64,000 nucleotides of DNA, taken from positions 6,262,430-6,326,429 of the forward strand of contig NZ_KQ031391.1 of assembly GCF_000966285.1 (NCBI RefSeq), given 5' to 3'. Shown one piece after another: positions 1 to 8,673 of the stretch. This stretch comes from Pseudofrankia sp. DC12 (lineage in GTDB: Bacteria; Actinomycetota; Actinomycetes; Frankiales; Frankiaceae). The position numbers were made by a program, and so were the translations under genes. Position 1 is the stretch's first letter. The number at the start of each line of letters is the position of its first letter. A model generated the notes under the pieces. It was not told the origin of the DNA. It saw only the letters and a list, made by a program, of their open reading frames with translations, and did not search any database.

Positions 1-715
1 CGGGGTCAGCCCAGCGCCAGCCCAGGGCGACGCCAGCGGCGCCGAGGAGGACCGCGAGGCTGGTAAAGCCGTCGGTGCGGGCGTGCAGACCGTCGGCGAC
101 GAGGGCGGCGGAGCCGATCTGGTGGCCGACACGGATGCGGTAGCGAGCGACGATCTCATTGCCGACGAAGCCGACGAGCCCGGCCGCGGCGACGAGGGCG
201 AGATGATCGATGTGCCGGGGGTGGAGGAGGCGGTCGATCGCGCTCCAGGCGGCGAGCACACTCGAAAGGCTGATCATCGCAAGGACGGCGAGACCGGCGA
301 GGTCCTCCGCGCGGCCATATCCGTAGGTGAACCGGCTGGTGGGCGGGCGGCGGGCGAGGGTGAAGGCGAGGAGTAGGGGGACCGCGGTGAGCGCGTCGGC
401 GATGTTGTGCAGGGTGTCCCCGAACAGCGCCACGGAACCGGACAGCACGACCACGACGGCTTGCAGGGTCGCGGTCAGGCCGAGACCGGCCAGGCTGATC
501 AGCAGGGTGCGCCGCCCGGCGGTGTCGGCTTCCAACGCGTCGTCGATCTGGTCGGCGCTGTCGTGGCTGTGCCCCCCGGCCAGCTCCGAGAGTCGGTGGC
601 GGAGCCGCGCCCACCGTCCACTCGTGTGACGGCCGTGCCGGTCCTCGTGCGTGTGCCCGCCGTGAACATGGCTGTGGGCACGGGTGGGGGGCTCGTGCTC
701 GTGGCCGCTGTCCAT
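1..715 (-). CDS. Cation diffusion facilitator (CDF) metal exporter, 3' end outside window
   Basis: Predicted inner-membrane proton-coupled exporter of Zn2+ or a related divalent metal. It starts at the ATG at 715 and stays open to the window edge, so only about 238 N-terminal residues are visible. The N-terminus is rich in His (HEHE, HSHVHGGHTH, GGHSHDS), a usual cytosolic metal-binding loop of this family. Hydrophobic segments follow. Two metal-site signatures are visible: GDTLHNIAD in the second membrane segment and DGLHARTD in the fifth, both HxxxD, a combination typical of Zn-selective members. No neighbouring metal regulator is seen. The family is clear; the exact metal is inferred. Confidence 0.9.
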   Translation of the reverse strand, partial: MDSGHEHEPPTRAHSHVHGGHTHEDRHGRHTSGRWARLRHRLSELAGGHSHDSADQIDDALEADTAGRRTLLISLAGLGLTATLQAVVVVLSGSVALFGDTLHNIADALTAVPLLLAFTLARRPPTSRFTYGYGRAEDLAGLAVLAMISLSSVLAAWSAIDRLLHPRHIDHLALVAAAGLVGFVGNEIVARYRIRVGHQIGSAALVADGLHARTDGFTSLAVLLGAAGVALGWRWADP

Positions 716-823
716 GTCTCGCGACGATAGCCTGAAACGATCAATGCGGTGTGGTGGCAGCTGCTACCACCTCGCACCTGCGGAGATGTCGTTCCGGCCA
801 CTGCCCCGCCACCCGGGCGACGG

Positions 824-1938
824 TCAGCCGGCGAAGCCGAGTTCGCGCAGGGCCTTGCGGTAGGCGACGCCGAGGGCGTCGAACGCCCGGTGCACCTCCG
901 TCGCGGCGAAGACCAGGGTGGGGCGCTGTGACTCGACGATCTTCTGGTCGGGAGCCCAGATCAGGTCCTCGACGGCCTGCAGGCCGACGCCGTCGACTGG
1001 GCTGTCGCCGTGCACGGCGGGGTCGAACGCGCTCATCCAGTAAAGCCGCAGCGCCGTCGCCGAGATCGGTGCGCTGGCTGAGAACAGCGCGCAGCCAGGA
1101 CCATTGGGGGCCGGCGGCCGTCCGGCCCCGGCCCGGCGACCGGGTTCACGCTCGGGTACCGGTAGTCCGCCTCGACCGTCCACTCGGTACGCCGCATCGC
1201 GTAGGGATCGACGCCGAGCGTGTCACCGTTGCCGAACGTGTCGATGTGCAGCACCGAGAAATGCCCGGTGTCGCAGAAGTTCTCGACCTGGCGGGCCGCC
1301 TGGCCGGCCCAGTCCTGGACCGTGCCGACGTAGCTGGGCCAGCCGAGGTCCTCGATCTGCGGGAACCGTGGCCGTGGCCTGGCCTGGAGGGTCTCGTCGA
1401 CGAGGCAGGCCCAGGCCAGCCCGGCCGCCTCCTCGACCCGGACCGGCCGCGCGGCGATGACGTCGGGGATGCTCTGGCCCGGCTGCTGGGGGATGTCGAC
1501 GCAGCGGCCCGTGCCGTCGAACGCCCACGCGTGGTAGGGGCACTGCAGCCGTCCGTCCGCGTCGACGGCCCCTCCTGACAGCGGCACGCCGCGGTGCGGG
1601 CAGCGGTCGACCAGCGCGGCCACCTCGCCGGACGGACGCCGCCACAGCACCAGGGGGACCTCGCACAGCTCGGCGTGCGCCGGCACCGCGGTGACATCGG
1701 CGGACCGCGCGACCGGATGCCAGTAACGGGCGGCCGCCGCGAGGAAGCCCGCGTCGAGCGCCGCCTCCGTGGCCGGGTCCGCCCGCTCCCGGACGTCCCC
1801 AAGCACGTTGACCACGGTGTTGACAAGCCCGCCGCGGCCTATGCGATCTTGGCCTGGGCTGGCGGGCGGCGCGGCGGGCTCAGCCTCCGCGAGGCCGTCG
1901 TTCGGCGTGGTCGGCAGGGCGGGATCGACGACGGTCAC
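824..1938 (-). pseudogene. Rieske non-haem iron aromatic-ring oxygenase, frameshifted
   Basis: Alpha subunit of a Rieske-type oxygenase of the VanA/phthalate-dioxygenase kind, which would hydroxylate or demethylate an aromatic substrate using an external reductase. The [2Fe-2S] ligands are present (CPHRG near residue 112, CPYHAW near 132), as is the mononuclear iron motif DTGHFSVLH. The reading frame shifts near 1106, in a run of G on the plus strand. The first frame carries the Rieske and iron-binding halves, and the C-terminal catalytic region (SAFDPAVHGDSPVDG, then VESQRP) continues in another frame to a stop at 824. No reductase gene is adjacent. It may be a real frameshift or a homopolymer sequencing error; both halves otherwise look well conserved. 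Confidence 0.8.
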
Positions 1939-2062
1939 ACCCTGGACCGTAGGTTTGCCGGATTGCGGCCGTATTGCGAGCCAGCGAACGCCGTCGAGCG
2001 GTCGCCCGGTCCGCGCTGGGGTGCGGCCCAGAACTGTCGGACCCGCGTTGCATCATCGCGGT

Positions 2063-3226
2063 ATGAACCAGGGCTCGCCCGCGCTCTCCTCCGGCCACAT
2101 CTCCTCCGGCCAGCCGTCAGCCGACCCGCCGCCATCCGGCGAGCTGTCGTCCGACCACCCGGCGCCGGAGCAGCTGACCCGGGCGGAGCTCGAGGAACGC
2201 CTGGCCGGGTACCGCGGCGAGCTCACCGGGTACTGCTACCGGATGCTCGGCTCGCCGTTCGAGGCCGAGGACGCCGTGCAGGACACGATGATCCGCGCGT
2301 GGCGCGCGCTGGACCGGTTCGAGGGCCGGTCGTCGCTGCGCACCTGGCTCTACCGGATCGCCACCAACGTCTGCACCGACGCGCTGGCCGGGCGGGCCCG
2401 CCGGGCCAGGCCCGTCGACCTCACTGGTCCGTCCGCTCCGTCGGACGCCCTCCCGGCCCCGCTGCCGGAGGCGGCCTGGGTGCTTCCGGCGCCGGACGCG
2501 GCCGGGCTTTCCGGTGGCGCCGTCGCCAGCGGGCCGGTCGATCCGGCGGACCAGGCAATCGTCCGCGAGTCGGTTCGGCTCGCGCTCGTCGTGGCGCTGC
2601 AGCGGCTCGCGCCGCGCCAGCGCGCGGTGCTGATCCTGCGCGAGGTGCTCGGCTGGCCGGCCGCGGAGACCGCGCAGCTGCTCGACACGACCGTCGCGTC
2701 AGTCAACAGCGCCCTGCAGCGGGCCCGAGCGACGCTCGCGGCCAGCGACGTCACCGCCAGTGACCCACTGCGTCCGGCCGACGATGAGCAGCGCGACCTG
2801 CTGGCCCGGTACGTGAGCGCGTTCGAGAGCTACGACATGGCCGCCCTGACCGCCCTGCTGCGCGACGACGCGACGCTGACCATGCCGCCGCTGGAGACGT
2901 GGATGCGCGGCCCGCAGGACATCGTCGGCTTCATGCTGGGGCACGGCGCGATCTGCCGCGACTCCCGGCTGGTCCCGACGCTGGCCAACGGCAGCCCGGC
3001 GTTCGGGCAGTACCACCGGGCGGCACCGGGCGAGGCAGCGGTGCGCGCCGCCGTCACCGGCACCGAGGTCCGCCCGCTGCCGGCCGAGGCGTTGGACGGC
3101 GGCCACGTCCCATGGTCACTGATCGTTCTCGACGTGGCGGACGGGAAGATCGCCGGCCTGCACCACTTCCTGGACACCGACCGGCTTTTCCCGCTGTTCG
3201 GCCTGCCCCCTTATCTGTCAGCCTGA
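2063..3226 (+). CDS. ECF sigma-70 factor with C-terminal SnoaL-like domain (TIGR02960/SigG type)
   Basis: Extracytoplasmic-function RNA polymerase sigma factor, 387 aa. The region-2 core (GYCYRMLGSPFEAEDAVQDT, then RAWRALDRFEG and LRTWLYRIATNVCTD) lies around residues 50-110. Region 4 (LAPRQRAVLILREVLGWPAAETAQLLDTT) lies near 195-225. The last 140 residues form a SnoaL/NTF2-like domain, as in the SigG and SigJ types, where this tail usually replaces a membrane anti-sigma factor. The ATG at 2063 is preferred because the upstream extension reads into DNA opposite the Rieske gene. It is divergent from that gene with about 125 bases between them. No anti-sigma gene follows. Confidence 0.9.
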   Translation: MNQGSPALSSGHISSGQPSADPPPSGELSSDHPAPEQLTRAELEERLAGYRGELTGYCYRMLGSPFEAEDAVQDTMIRAWRALDRFEGRSSLRTWLYRIATNVCTDALAGRARRARPVDLTGPSAPSDALPAPLPEAAWVLPAPDAAGLSGGAVASGPVDPADQAIVRESVRLALVVALQRLAPRQRAVLILREVLGWPAAETAQLLDTTVASVNSALQRARATLAASDVTASDPLRPADDEQRDLLARYVSAFESYDMAALTALLRDDATLTMPPLETWMRGPQDIVGFMLGHGAICRDSRLVPTLANGSPAFGQYHRAAPGEAAVRAAVTGTEVRPLPAEALDGGHVPWSLIVLDVADGKIAGLHHFLDTDRLFPLFGLPPYLSA

Positions 3227-3312
3227 TCCGCTGTCCGGCCGTCCGTTCGGCAGTTCCGGGCGGTCGACGCGGCGCCCAGCGGGAACGCTCTGGACGAGCG
3301 AGAACCTGACTG

Positions 3313-3633
3313 ATGGCGGTGAGCCCGATGACGATGACGAAGACATGGAACGTAGCCGTGACGCTGACCGAGGAGGACGGTCGGACCAGGGCTGAGGCAC
3401 ATCTGCACGGAACCGGGACCAGCCAGCTGGGCCTCGGCTCGGCGGGGACGCCGGGTAGCGAGCTGCGGGCCCAGGGCCTGGCCCGCTGCCACCCGAACGA
3501 CGCCGACGTCCCGGCGATCGGCGACGAGGTGGCGGTGTCCCGGGCACTCTCGGACCTGGCCCACCAGCTGCTCGACACGGCCGCGCGCACGATCGAGTCC
3601 CGCACCGGCGAGCGGGCCTACGTCCTGCCGTAG
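3313..3633 (+). CDS. DUF1876 (dsRBD-fold) small protein
   Basis: Small protein of 106 aa or slightly less, matching the actinobacterial DUF1876 family. These proteins have a double-stranded-RNA-binding-like fold and no established function. Visible family traits are a KTWNVAVTLTEEDGRTRAEA start, an ARCHPNDADVPAIGDEVAVSRALSDLA middle and a C-terminal helix ending in the family-like tail. Internal ATGs at 3328 and 3334 are equally plausible starts, since none has a strong ribosome-binding site. It lies 86 bases after the sigma factor gene on the same strand and may be co-transcribed with it. Confidence 0.8.
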   Translation: MAVSPMTMTKTWNVAVTLTEEDGRTRAEAHLHGTGTSQLGLGSAGTPGSELRAQGLARCHPNDADVPAIGDEVAVSRALSDLAHQLLDTAARTIESRTGERAYVLP

Positions 3634-3674
3634 CCACGCTGGCCGGTGCCGCATCGCGAAGGTCGGCGAGCTGG

Positions 3675-3753
3675 CTTGATTGCCGTTTACGCCCTCCGAT
3701 GGATGCGAAGTGGCTGTGAGTACGACCCTGGGAGGGCCGAAACGGCGATCAAG
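3675..3753. repeat. Dispersed palindromic repeat, family 1, copy A
   Basis: Imperfect inverted repeat of about 79 bp. The left arm begins CTTGATTGCCGTTT and continues GCCCTCC. The right arm is GGAGGGCCGAAACGGCGATC followed by AAG. The same arms occur at 9248-9325 and 51879-51955 and, broken, around 8394-8606. It lies between two convergent genes. Confidence 0.7.
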
Positions 3754-3863
3754 CTTGGCGAAGCGAGCCGGTCGGATGAGGCCAACCTGGTCGGAGCCGG
3801 CACTGGTTGGCGCGACCCGACAGACCTGGACCGCACGGTCTGGCCAGTCCCACCCCGGGTTAC

Positions 3864-4463
3864 TCAGACGCGCAGCGATGCCGGCTCGCCGGCGGTCGGC
3901 AGGCCGACCTTGTCGGGGACGACGCGGTCGATGCCGTCGAGCAGGCGTTCCGGCGGTTGCGGCCACCACCGGCCGGTCGGCAGGCTCTGCAGCGCCCGGC
4001 GCAGCTCACGGGCGTCGGCCCGGATCGGGACGACCCGCGCCGGCGCGGCCGCCGCGAGGACACCCAGGTACCAGTGCCGGCGGGTCGCGGGCCAGCCGTC
4101 CGGGTCGAGCAGCACCAGGCTGTCGGGCAGGTCGACCTCGCCTCGGCGGAACCGGGCCACGGCCGCCGTCACTGCGACCTCCAGGTCGCCGACGGCGCCC
4201 GCCTCGTCGTAACGGGCCGTCCATGCGGTCGCGACCTCGGCGAGCGGGTCGGCGTCATGGACGACATACGGCGTCGCGGCGCTACGGCACTCCCGCCACG
4301 CGGCGACCGCCCGCGCGCTGGCCGTCAACGTGTCGTCCGCCAGCACGAGCGTCACGTTGGCCGCGCCGGTGAGCGACGTCAGCACAGACCGCGCCACCTG
4401 GTCCGGCGAGCCGGCCGGGTCCGGCCCGACGACACACACCACGGTCGAGGAAACCCGATGCAC
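3864..4463 (-). CDS. Hypothetical protein
   Basis: I do not recognise this 199-aa protein. It has an alternating beta/alpha pattern: VVCVVGPDPAG at the N-terminus, VTLVLADDTLTASA near 40, a Trp- and Arg-rich middle, and LVLLDPDGWPATRRHWYLG near 115. Together these suggest a soluble Rossmann-like fold. No signal peptide, membrane segment or catalytic motif is evident. Third-position GC is high and the frame is long and uninterrupted, so it is probably a real gene. Its start is 56 bases from the start of a decayed methyltransferase fragment on the other strand. Function unknown. Confidence 0.55.
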   Translation of the reverse strand: MHRVSSTVVCVVGPDPAGSPDQVARSVLTSLTGAANVTLVLADDTLTASARAVAAWRECRSAATPYVVHDADPLAEVATAWTARYDEAGAVGDLEVAVTAAVARFRRGEVDLPDSLVLLDPDGWPATRRHWYLGVLAAAAPARVVPIRADARELRRALQSLPTGRWWPQPPERLLDGIDRVVPDKVGLPTAGEPASLRV

Positions 4464-4519
4464 ACCGCGACGCTACGCCAAGAGCGGCCACCTTCGGAGC
4501 CGGCCGGCGGTGCCGAAAC

Positions 4520-4762
4520 GTGGCTGATCGCCAGTGGGCGTACGACGTGTATGACACCTCGACCCAGTTCCTGAGCTCGAGCTACGCCGAGGTCGCCGCC
4601 AGGCGCGGCCGGTTCCGCACGGTTCCCTTTCGTCACGTCTGGCCGGCGGAGCTCGACCTGATGGCCCAGCTCGCCGGCCAGCGCCCGTATGCCCGCTGGG
4701 AGGACTGGACGAGACGTCCGTTCACCCACGAGAGCCCCGGTCATGTCTCCGTCTGGCGGCGG
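4520..4762 (+). pseudogene. SAM-dependent methyltransferase, C-terminal remnant
   Basis: About 81 residues match the C-terminal end of class I SAM-dependent methyltransferases: YDTSTQ near residue 11, FRHVWPAELDLMAQLAG near 38-53, then RPFTHESPGHVSVWRR as the family's usual final strand. The Rossmann half with the SAM-binding glycine motif is absent upstream, and the frame then runs on into DNA opposite an oxygenase remnant without a stop in the expected place. It is therefore a 5'-truncated remnant. Confidence 0.7.
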
Positions 4763-4809
4763 CCCCGGGCCGACCAGGCCCCGGGCGACACGGACCGGGT
4801 TGGGCCAGC

Positions 4810-5254
4810 TCAGACGGTGCCGGCGGCGGAGCTCGCGAGCTGGCGGCGGGCGCGGGCGGCGAGCCAGTCGCCGGCGTGGATGGCGGCGAAACGGGCCGGG
4901 TTCCCGGCGGTGGCCCAGGCGGATCTGGAGGCCGGGCACGCCGTCGGTCCACAGCAGGGTGAGCACGCCGAAGTCGGTGGCTCCCTCGGCAGCACCCGCC
5001 GCGAGCTTCTCCGCCTCGGGCAGTGCGAAGAACTCGTCGCAGTGGGCGACCAGTGCGGCCATGACCGGGTCCGGGACGCCGTGGCCCTCCAGCAGCAGGA
5101 AGCCGGTCTGGTGGCAGGACCGGTCGACGGCGTCGGCGATGGCCCGCCGGGCGTCCGCGTCGCCGGACCACCAGCCGCTCAGGTCGAGTGGGGCGTCGTG
5201 AACCGACGACCGGGCGACCGAGGACCGCTCGGCAGGCCGCCCGGTGTCAGGCAT
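4810..5254 (-). pseudogene. 2-oxoglutarate/Fe(II) oxygenase, decayed second copy
   Basis: Remnant of an isopenicillin-N-synthase-type dioxygenase. The N-terminal DIOX_N region is intact (LDLSGWWSGD, HQTGFLLLEGHGVPD, FFALPEAEKLAAG). The reading then jumps directly to ATDFGVLTLLWTDG, which corresponds to the region after the first iron-binding HxD motif, so roughly 100 or more residues are deleted and the first iron His is gone. After GLQIR the frame shifts, and the family's C-terminal end (NPARFAAIHAGDWL) is read in another frame to the stop at 4810. The second iron His and the 2-oxoglutarate Arg are also missing. Its start overlaps the stop of the intact paralogue upstream, so the two were once a translationally coupled pair. 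Confidence 0.8.
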
Positions 5255-6305
5255 CGAGGGCCGCCGAGACCGTGTGGTAGCCCAGCTCCTTGCGGGAGAT
5301 GTGCTCGCCGGCGATCACCGGGCTGTAGTCGGGCCGGCCCGCGACGACGGGGAGCGCGGGCGCGACCAGCGCGTCGGGGTTGGGCTGCTGGAAGTAGGCG
5401 ACCGAGGAGCGGCCCGTCGCGGCGCCGTCGGCCGAGTTGACGACCCGGTGCGGCGTGGCCGGCAGCAGGCCGCCGGTCCAGCGTTCCAGCATGTCGCCGA
5501 TGTTGATCACCAGTGAGCCGGGGACGAACGGCACCTGCCACCAGCGGCCCTCGGCGAAGACCTCCAGCCCGCCGGGCTCGCCTGGCCGGTACAGCAGCGT
5601 CAGCGCGCCGTGGTCGGTGTGCGGCCGGTTGCGCAGCATCGGGCTGCCGGCCAGCCCGCCGGCCCGTGGCGGGTAGTGGTTGGCCGCGAGGTTGTTGAAG
5701 TGCCGGTCGAACTTGTCGGCGAACCAGTCCGTCGGCAGGCCGACGCCGAGCGCGACCAGCTCCAGCAGCCGGTCACCGAGCGCGGTCATCGTCCGGTAGT
5801 AGTCCTCCCAGACGCCGCGCAGCGACGCGGGCCGGCTCGGCCACAGGTTCGGCCACCGCCACAGCCGCGCCTGGGCGCTGCCCTCGGGATAGTCGCCGAC
5901 CGGCTCCAGCTGGTTGATCAGCAGTGATTCCATCATGTTCGGGGCCCGGACCGGCCCGGAGTCGTCGGGCACCGGCTCGTAGCCGCGGATCACCTCGGGC
6001 GCGGGGAAGCCGACCTCCATCTTCTCCGCGAGCGGCAGCGCGAAGAACGCGGCCGACTCGGCGCAGAACCGGTCGAACAGCCCGACGTCCACGCCGTGGC
6101 CGGTGATGACGGCGAAGCCGGTGTGCCGGAACGAGTCGACGAGCCGCTCGGCGACGGCGGCCTTGTCGGCGGCACCGGCGCCCGCGCCCATCGCGGCGGC
6201 GACATCGACGATGGTGACCGTCGCGACGCCGGCACTCGCGTCGCCGTCCGTCGACCGGTCCTCGATGAAGATCGCCGATGGAGCCGGGAGGCTGCTGTCG
6301 TCCAT
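5247..6305 (-). CDS. 2-oxoglutarate- and Fe(II)-dependent oxygenase (isopenicillin N synthase family)
   Basis: Soluble non-haem iron dioxygenase, 352 aa, full length for the family. DIOX_N spans residues 28-150 (DSFRHTGFAVITGHGVD). The jelly-roll core carries HTDHG near residue 230 (iron His and Asp), HRVVN near 288 (second iron His) and GRSSVAYF near 298 (Arg that binds 2-oxoglutarate). The substrate cannot be deduced; relatives hydroxylate or desaturate amino-acid and terpenoid substrates. A decayed paralogue overlaps its 3' end by 8 bases and a third copy lies at 53710-54663. Confidence 0.9.
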   Translation of the reverse strand: MDDSSLPAPSAIFIEDRSTDGDASAGVATVTIVDVAAAMGAGAGAADKAAVAERLVDSFRHTGFAVITGHGVDVGLFDRFCAESAAFFALPLAEKMEVGFPAPEVIRGYEPVPDDSGPVRAPNMMESLLINQLEPVGDYPEGSAQARLWRWPNLWPSRPASLRGVWEDYYRTMTALGDRLLELVALGVGLPTDWFADKFDRHFNNLAANHYPPRAGGLAGSPMLRNRPHTDHGALTLLYRPGEPGGLEVFAEGRWWQVPFVPGSLVINIGDMLERWTGGLLPATPHRVVNSADGAATGRSSVAYFQQPNPDALVAPALPVVAGRPDYSPVIAGEHISRKELGYHTVSAALDA

Positions 6306-6653
6306 TGCTCGCTCCTTCGCAGTGGTCGTGCGCGGCGACGCGGTCGCGCGGTGTTCGGTGGTGGCTCAATGGCCGCCCGGCGACACGGCTGCCCGGCCGC
6401 CGGTTCGTCCGAGCTGCCCGGTCTCCTACCACCACCTTCATGCCAGTGATCGCCGTCTTGTTGCGCCACGAACTCGAAGGGAGACGCCGATCTGAGGTAG
6501 ACGGTGATCTTTTGGAGGGGTGCTGCACGGGAGATGGAGGTTGGCCCTCCGTGATCGCCATGCGGGTGGTGGTCACAAACCGCCGTCAGCGGCGTCAGCC
6601 GAACAGCTGGGGTCGTGAGCGTGACGGAAAAGGCGCGGCGGTGATCGTGTCAG
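6306..6653. other. Intergenic stretch upstream of the group II intron
   Basis: No gene could be supported. The stretch contains several fragments resembling one arm of repeat family 1 (GTGATCGCCGTCTTG near 6440, GTGATCGCC near 6550, GTGATCGTG near 6641), so it may be worn repeat DNA. The last of these directly abuts the predicted 5' end of the intron. Confidence 0.4.
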
Positions 6654-7016
6654 GTGTGGGCCGGGAAGGCGAGCGCGAGCGAACCACCGTTGAAGTGTCG
6701 AAAAGATGTGGATGGCGTCAGAACCGGGGCAGTGAAACGGCTTCGGGATGAGTCTGGGGGTTACCCGTCTACTGCCCAGACGGCGTCCGGCATGCAGGTG
6801 GCGCGAGCCCGGTCCGGGCTTCCGTGTGGAACGTGGGAACTTTCCGTATGCCACGTCTCGCGTCGAGTATGGCGTGGGTGAGGGAGAACTCCAAGCGGCG
6901 GAATCCGTGAGGACAGAGTACCGAAGGTGGAAACGGAAGGGGCGGACCGCCTCGTAGTAGCGCGGAGACTCCTGTAATGGGGGTGGAGCGAAGGGGGCGG
7001 GCTGTCCGGTGACAAT

Positions 7017-8324
7017 GTGTCGGTCAACCGTTGGATGCGGGAGGAGCCGGTCGGCGTGTCACAGCCGAAACCGTTTGACATTGACAAGCGGCTGTTCGTG
7101 GAGGCTTTTGGGAGAGTCCGGGCCAACAAGGGTGCGGCGGGAGTCGACGGGACGTCGATCGCCACGTTCGAGAGCAGGCTTAAAGACAACCTGTACAAGA
7201 CGTGGAATCGGATGTCGTCGGGTACCTACTTCCCGTCGCCGTTGCGTGAGGTGGTGATACCGAAGCCGGAGGGTGGCTCGCGCGTGTTGGCGGTGCCGAC
7301 CGTGGCGGATCGGGTCGCGCAGACGGTGGCCGTGCTGGTCCTGGACCCGCGAGTGGAGCCGATGTTCCATCGGGACTCCTACGGGTACCGGCCAGGGCGC
7401 TCGCCGCTGGACGCGGTCGCGGCCGCACGTACGCGGTGCTGGAAGAACGACTGGGTCATCGACCTGGATATTCGGGCGTTCTTCGACAGCGTGCCGTGGG
7501 ATAAGCTGATGGCGGCGGTGCACCGGCACCTCGACTGGGATACCCGATGGGTCGGGCTGTATGTGGAGCGCTGGCTGAGGGCTCCCCTGGTCCGAGCGGA
7601 CGGGACCCGGGAAGAACGGACACGGGGATGCCCGCAGGGGTCGCCTGTGTCACCATTGCTGGCTAACATCTATCTTCACTATGCGTTCGACACCTGGATG
7701 ATCCGGGAATTTCCGGGTGTCCTGTTCGAGCGGTTCAGTGACGATGTGGTCGTGCACTGCACCAGCGAGCAGCAGGCTCGCAGGGTGCTGGCGGATATAC
7801 GCGGCCGGCTGGCGGAATGTGGCTTGGAACTGAACGAGTCCAAGACCCAGGTCGTTTACTGCGCGGACGACGGACGGAGGAAACCCTGGGACGGGCCGAC
7901 GGGCTTCGACTTCCTTGGGTACACGTTCCATGCCCGGACGGTTCGCCGCCGGGACGGGGCACTGTTCGTCGGTTTCACTCCCGCGATCAGCGACAGGAAT
8001 GCCAAACGGCTACGCCGCCAGATACGCCGGTGGAGGTTGCATCGGCGCACGGCCGGGACTCTCCAGGACCTGGCAGCGAGAATCAATCCGCTGATCAGGG
8101 GTTGGATCAACTACTACGGTGCGTTTACACCGTCTCGGTTGGCTCCGACCCTCCGCCTGATCGACGCCTACCTGGCGCGATGGCTGCAACGCAAATACAG
8201 GCGGTTCCGACGGCGGTGGCGCCGGTCGCTACGGTTCCTCGCGGAGGTACGTCGCCGCGACCCGGGACTGTTCGCGCACTGGCAGCAACCGCTGGCGGTC
8301 GGTAGGACAGCACGAGCCGGATGA
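7017..8324 (+). CDS. ltrA: Group II intron reverse transcriptase/maturase
   Basis: Intron-encoded protein of 435 aa that reverse-transcribes and splices its host intron. RT blocks are present: NKGAAGVDGTS near 38, IPKPEGGSRVLAVPTVADRV, YGYRPGRSPLDAV, VIDLDIRAFFDSVPW and GCPQGSPVSPLLANIYLHY. The catalytic block reads RFSDDVVVHC near residue 238 instead of the common YADD; both metal-binding Asp remain. The maturase (X) domain follows with INPLIRGWINYYG. There is no C-terminal HNH endonuclease domain, as in several bacterial classes. The GTG at 7017 is used; an ATG at 7015 is out of frame. The stop codon lies inside domain V of the intron RNA, which is tighter packing than usual. Confidence 0.9.
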   Translation: MSVNRWMREEPVGVSQPKPFDIDKRLFVEAFGRVRANKGAAGVDGTSIATFESRLKDNLYKTWNRMSSGTYFPSPLREVVIPKPEGGSRVLAVPTVADRVAQTVAVLVLDPRVEPMFHRDSYGYRPGRSPLDAVAAARTRCWKNDWVIDLDIRAFFDSVPWDKLMAAVHRHLDWDTRWVGLYVERWLRAPLVRADGTREERTRGCPQGSPVSPLLANIYLHYAFDTWMIREFPGVLFERFSDDVVVHCTSEQQARRVLADIRGRLAECGLELNESKTQVVYCADDGRRKPWDGPTGFDFLGYTFHARTVRRRDGALFVGFTPAISDRNAKRLRRQIRRWRLHRRTAGTLQDLAARINPLIRGWINYYGAFTPSRLAPTLRLIDAYLARWLQRKYRRFRRRWRRSLRFLAEVRRRDPGLFAHWQQPLAVGRTARAG

Positions 8325-8348
8325 GTCGAGAGGCTCACGTCCGGATCT
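8314..8348 (+). ncRNA. Group II intron domain V (catalytic hairpin)
   Basis: A 35-base hairpin starting GAGCCGGATGAG and ending CTCACGTCCGGATCT, with the AGC catalytic triad at the base of the left strand, a 2-nt bulge (CG) on the right strand and a purine-rich terminal loop. This is the standard domain V shape. It is followed at 8351-8384 by the domain VI hairpin. Confidence 0.85.
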
Positions 8349-8393
8349 GTGGGGGCCGGCGGGTGAGACTCCCGCCGGCTACCCGGCGCCCTC

Positions 8394-8606
8394 GGGTGGT
8401 TGTGGAAGCGCGTTTTCACAGCCACCCGGACCCTGCTGGCTGATTCGGGAGAGCCTCGGGTGATCTAGAAGAGGCGCCCAGACATACGCCACATAACGGA
8501 CGCCGGAACGATTGCTCGCCCCCTGATCGGCGGCCAGTCCCGGCCGAGTCGTAGCTGCGTGTAATTGGCCAGCAGGATCCACCCGAGGGCCAAAACGGCG
8601 ATCATG
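8394..8606. repeat. Family-1 palindromic repeat, interrupted copy C
   Basis: Directly after the intron the sequence CCCTCGGGTGG matches the inner part of the left arm of family 1. It forms an 11-bp hairpin with CACAGCCACCC (8394-8404 with 8417-8427, one G-U pair). The outer right arm, CCACCCGAGGGCCAAAACGG followed by CGATCAT, occurs at 8579-8605. The missing outer left arm resembles GTGATCGTGTCAG, the last bases before the intron, which suggests the intron split this element. Confidence 0.5.
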
Positions 8607-8673
8607 GGCGCGCAGGTGGTGCTGTTCGGCGCTGGCCGGCCGGCCGGAACCTGCGGTCGGGCTGCGCCCAGGG

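Larger units (their letters stand above)
6654..8387 (+). mobile_element. Group II intron with encoded reverse transcriptase
   Basis: About 1.73 kb. The 5' end is placed at GTGTGGG (consensus GUGYG) at 6654. The upstream ribozyme part carries familiar group II stretches such as ACTCCTGTAATGGGGG followed by TGGAGCGAAGGGG just before the reverse transcriptase. Domain V is clear at 8314-8348. Domain VI follows as a GC-rich hairpin ending in CTACCC with the likely branch-point A at 8381. The 3' end is placed by analogy near 8387, but the usual terminal AY is not seen there, so this boundary is uncertain by a few bases. The flanks look like the two halves of a family-1 repeat. Confidence 0.85.
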
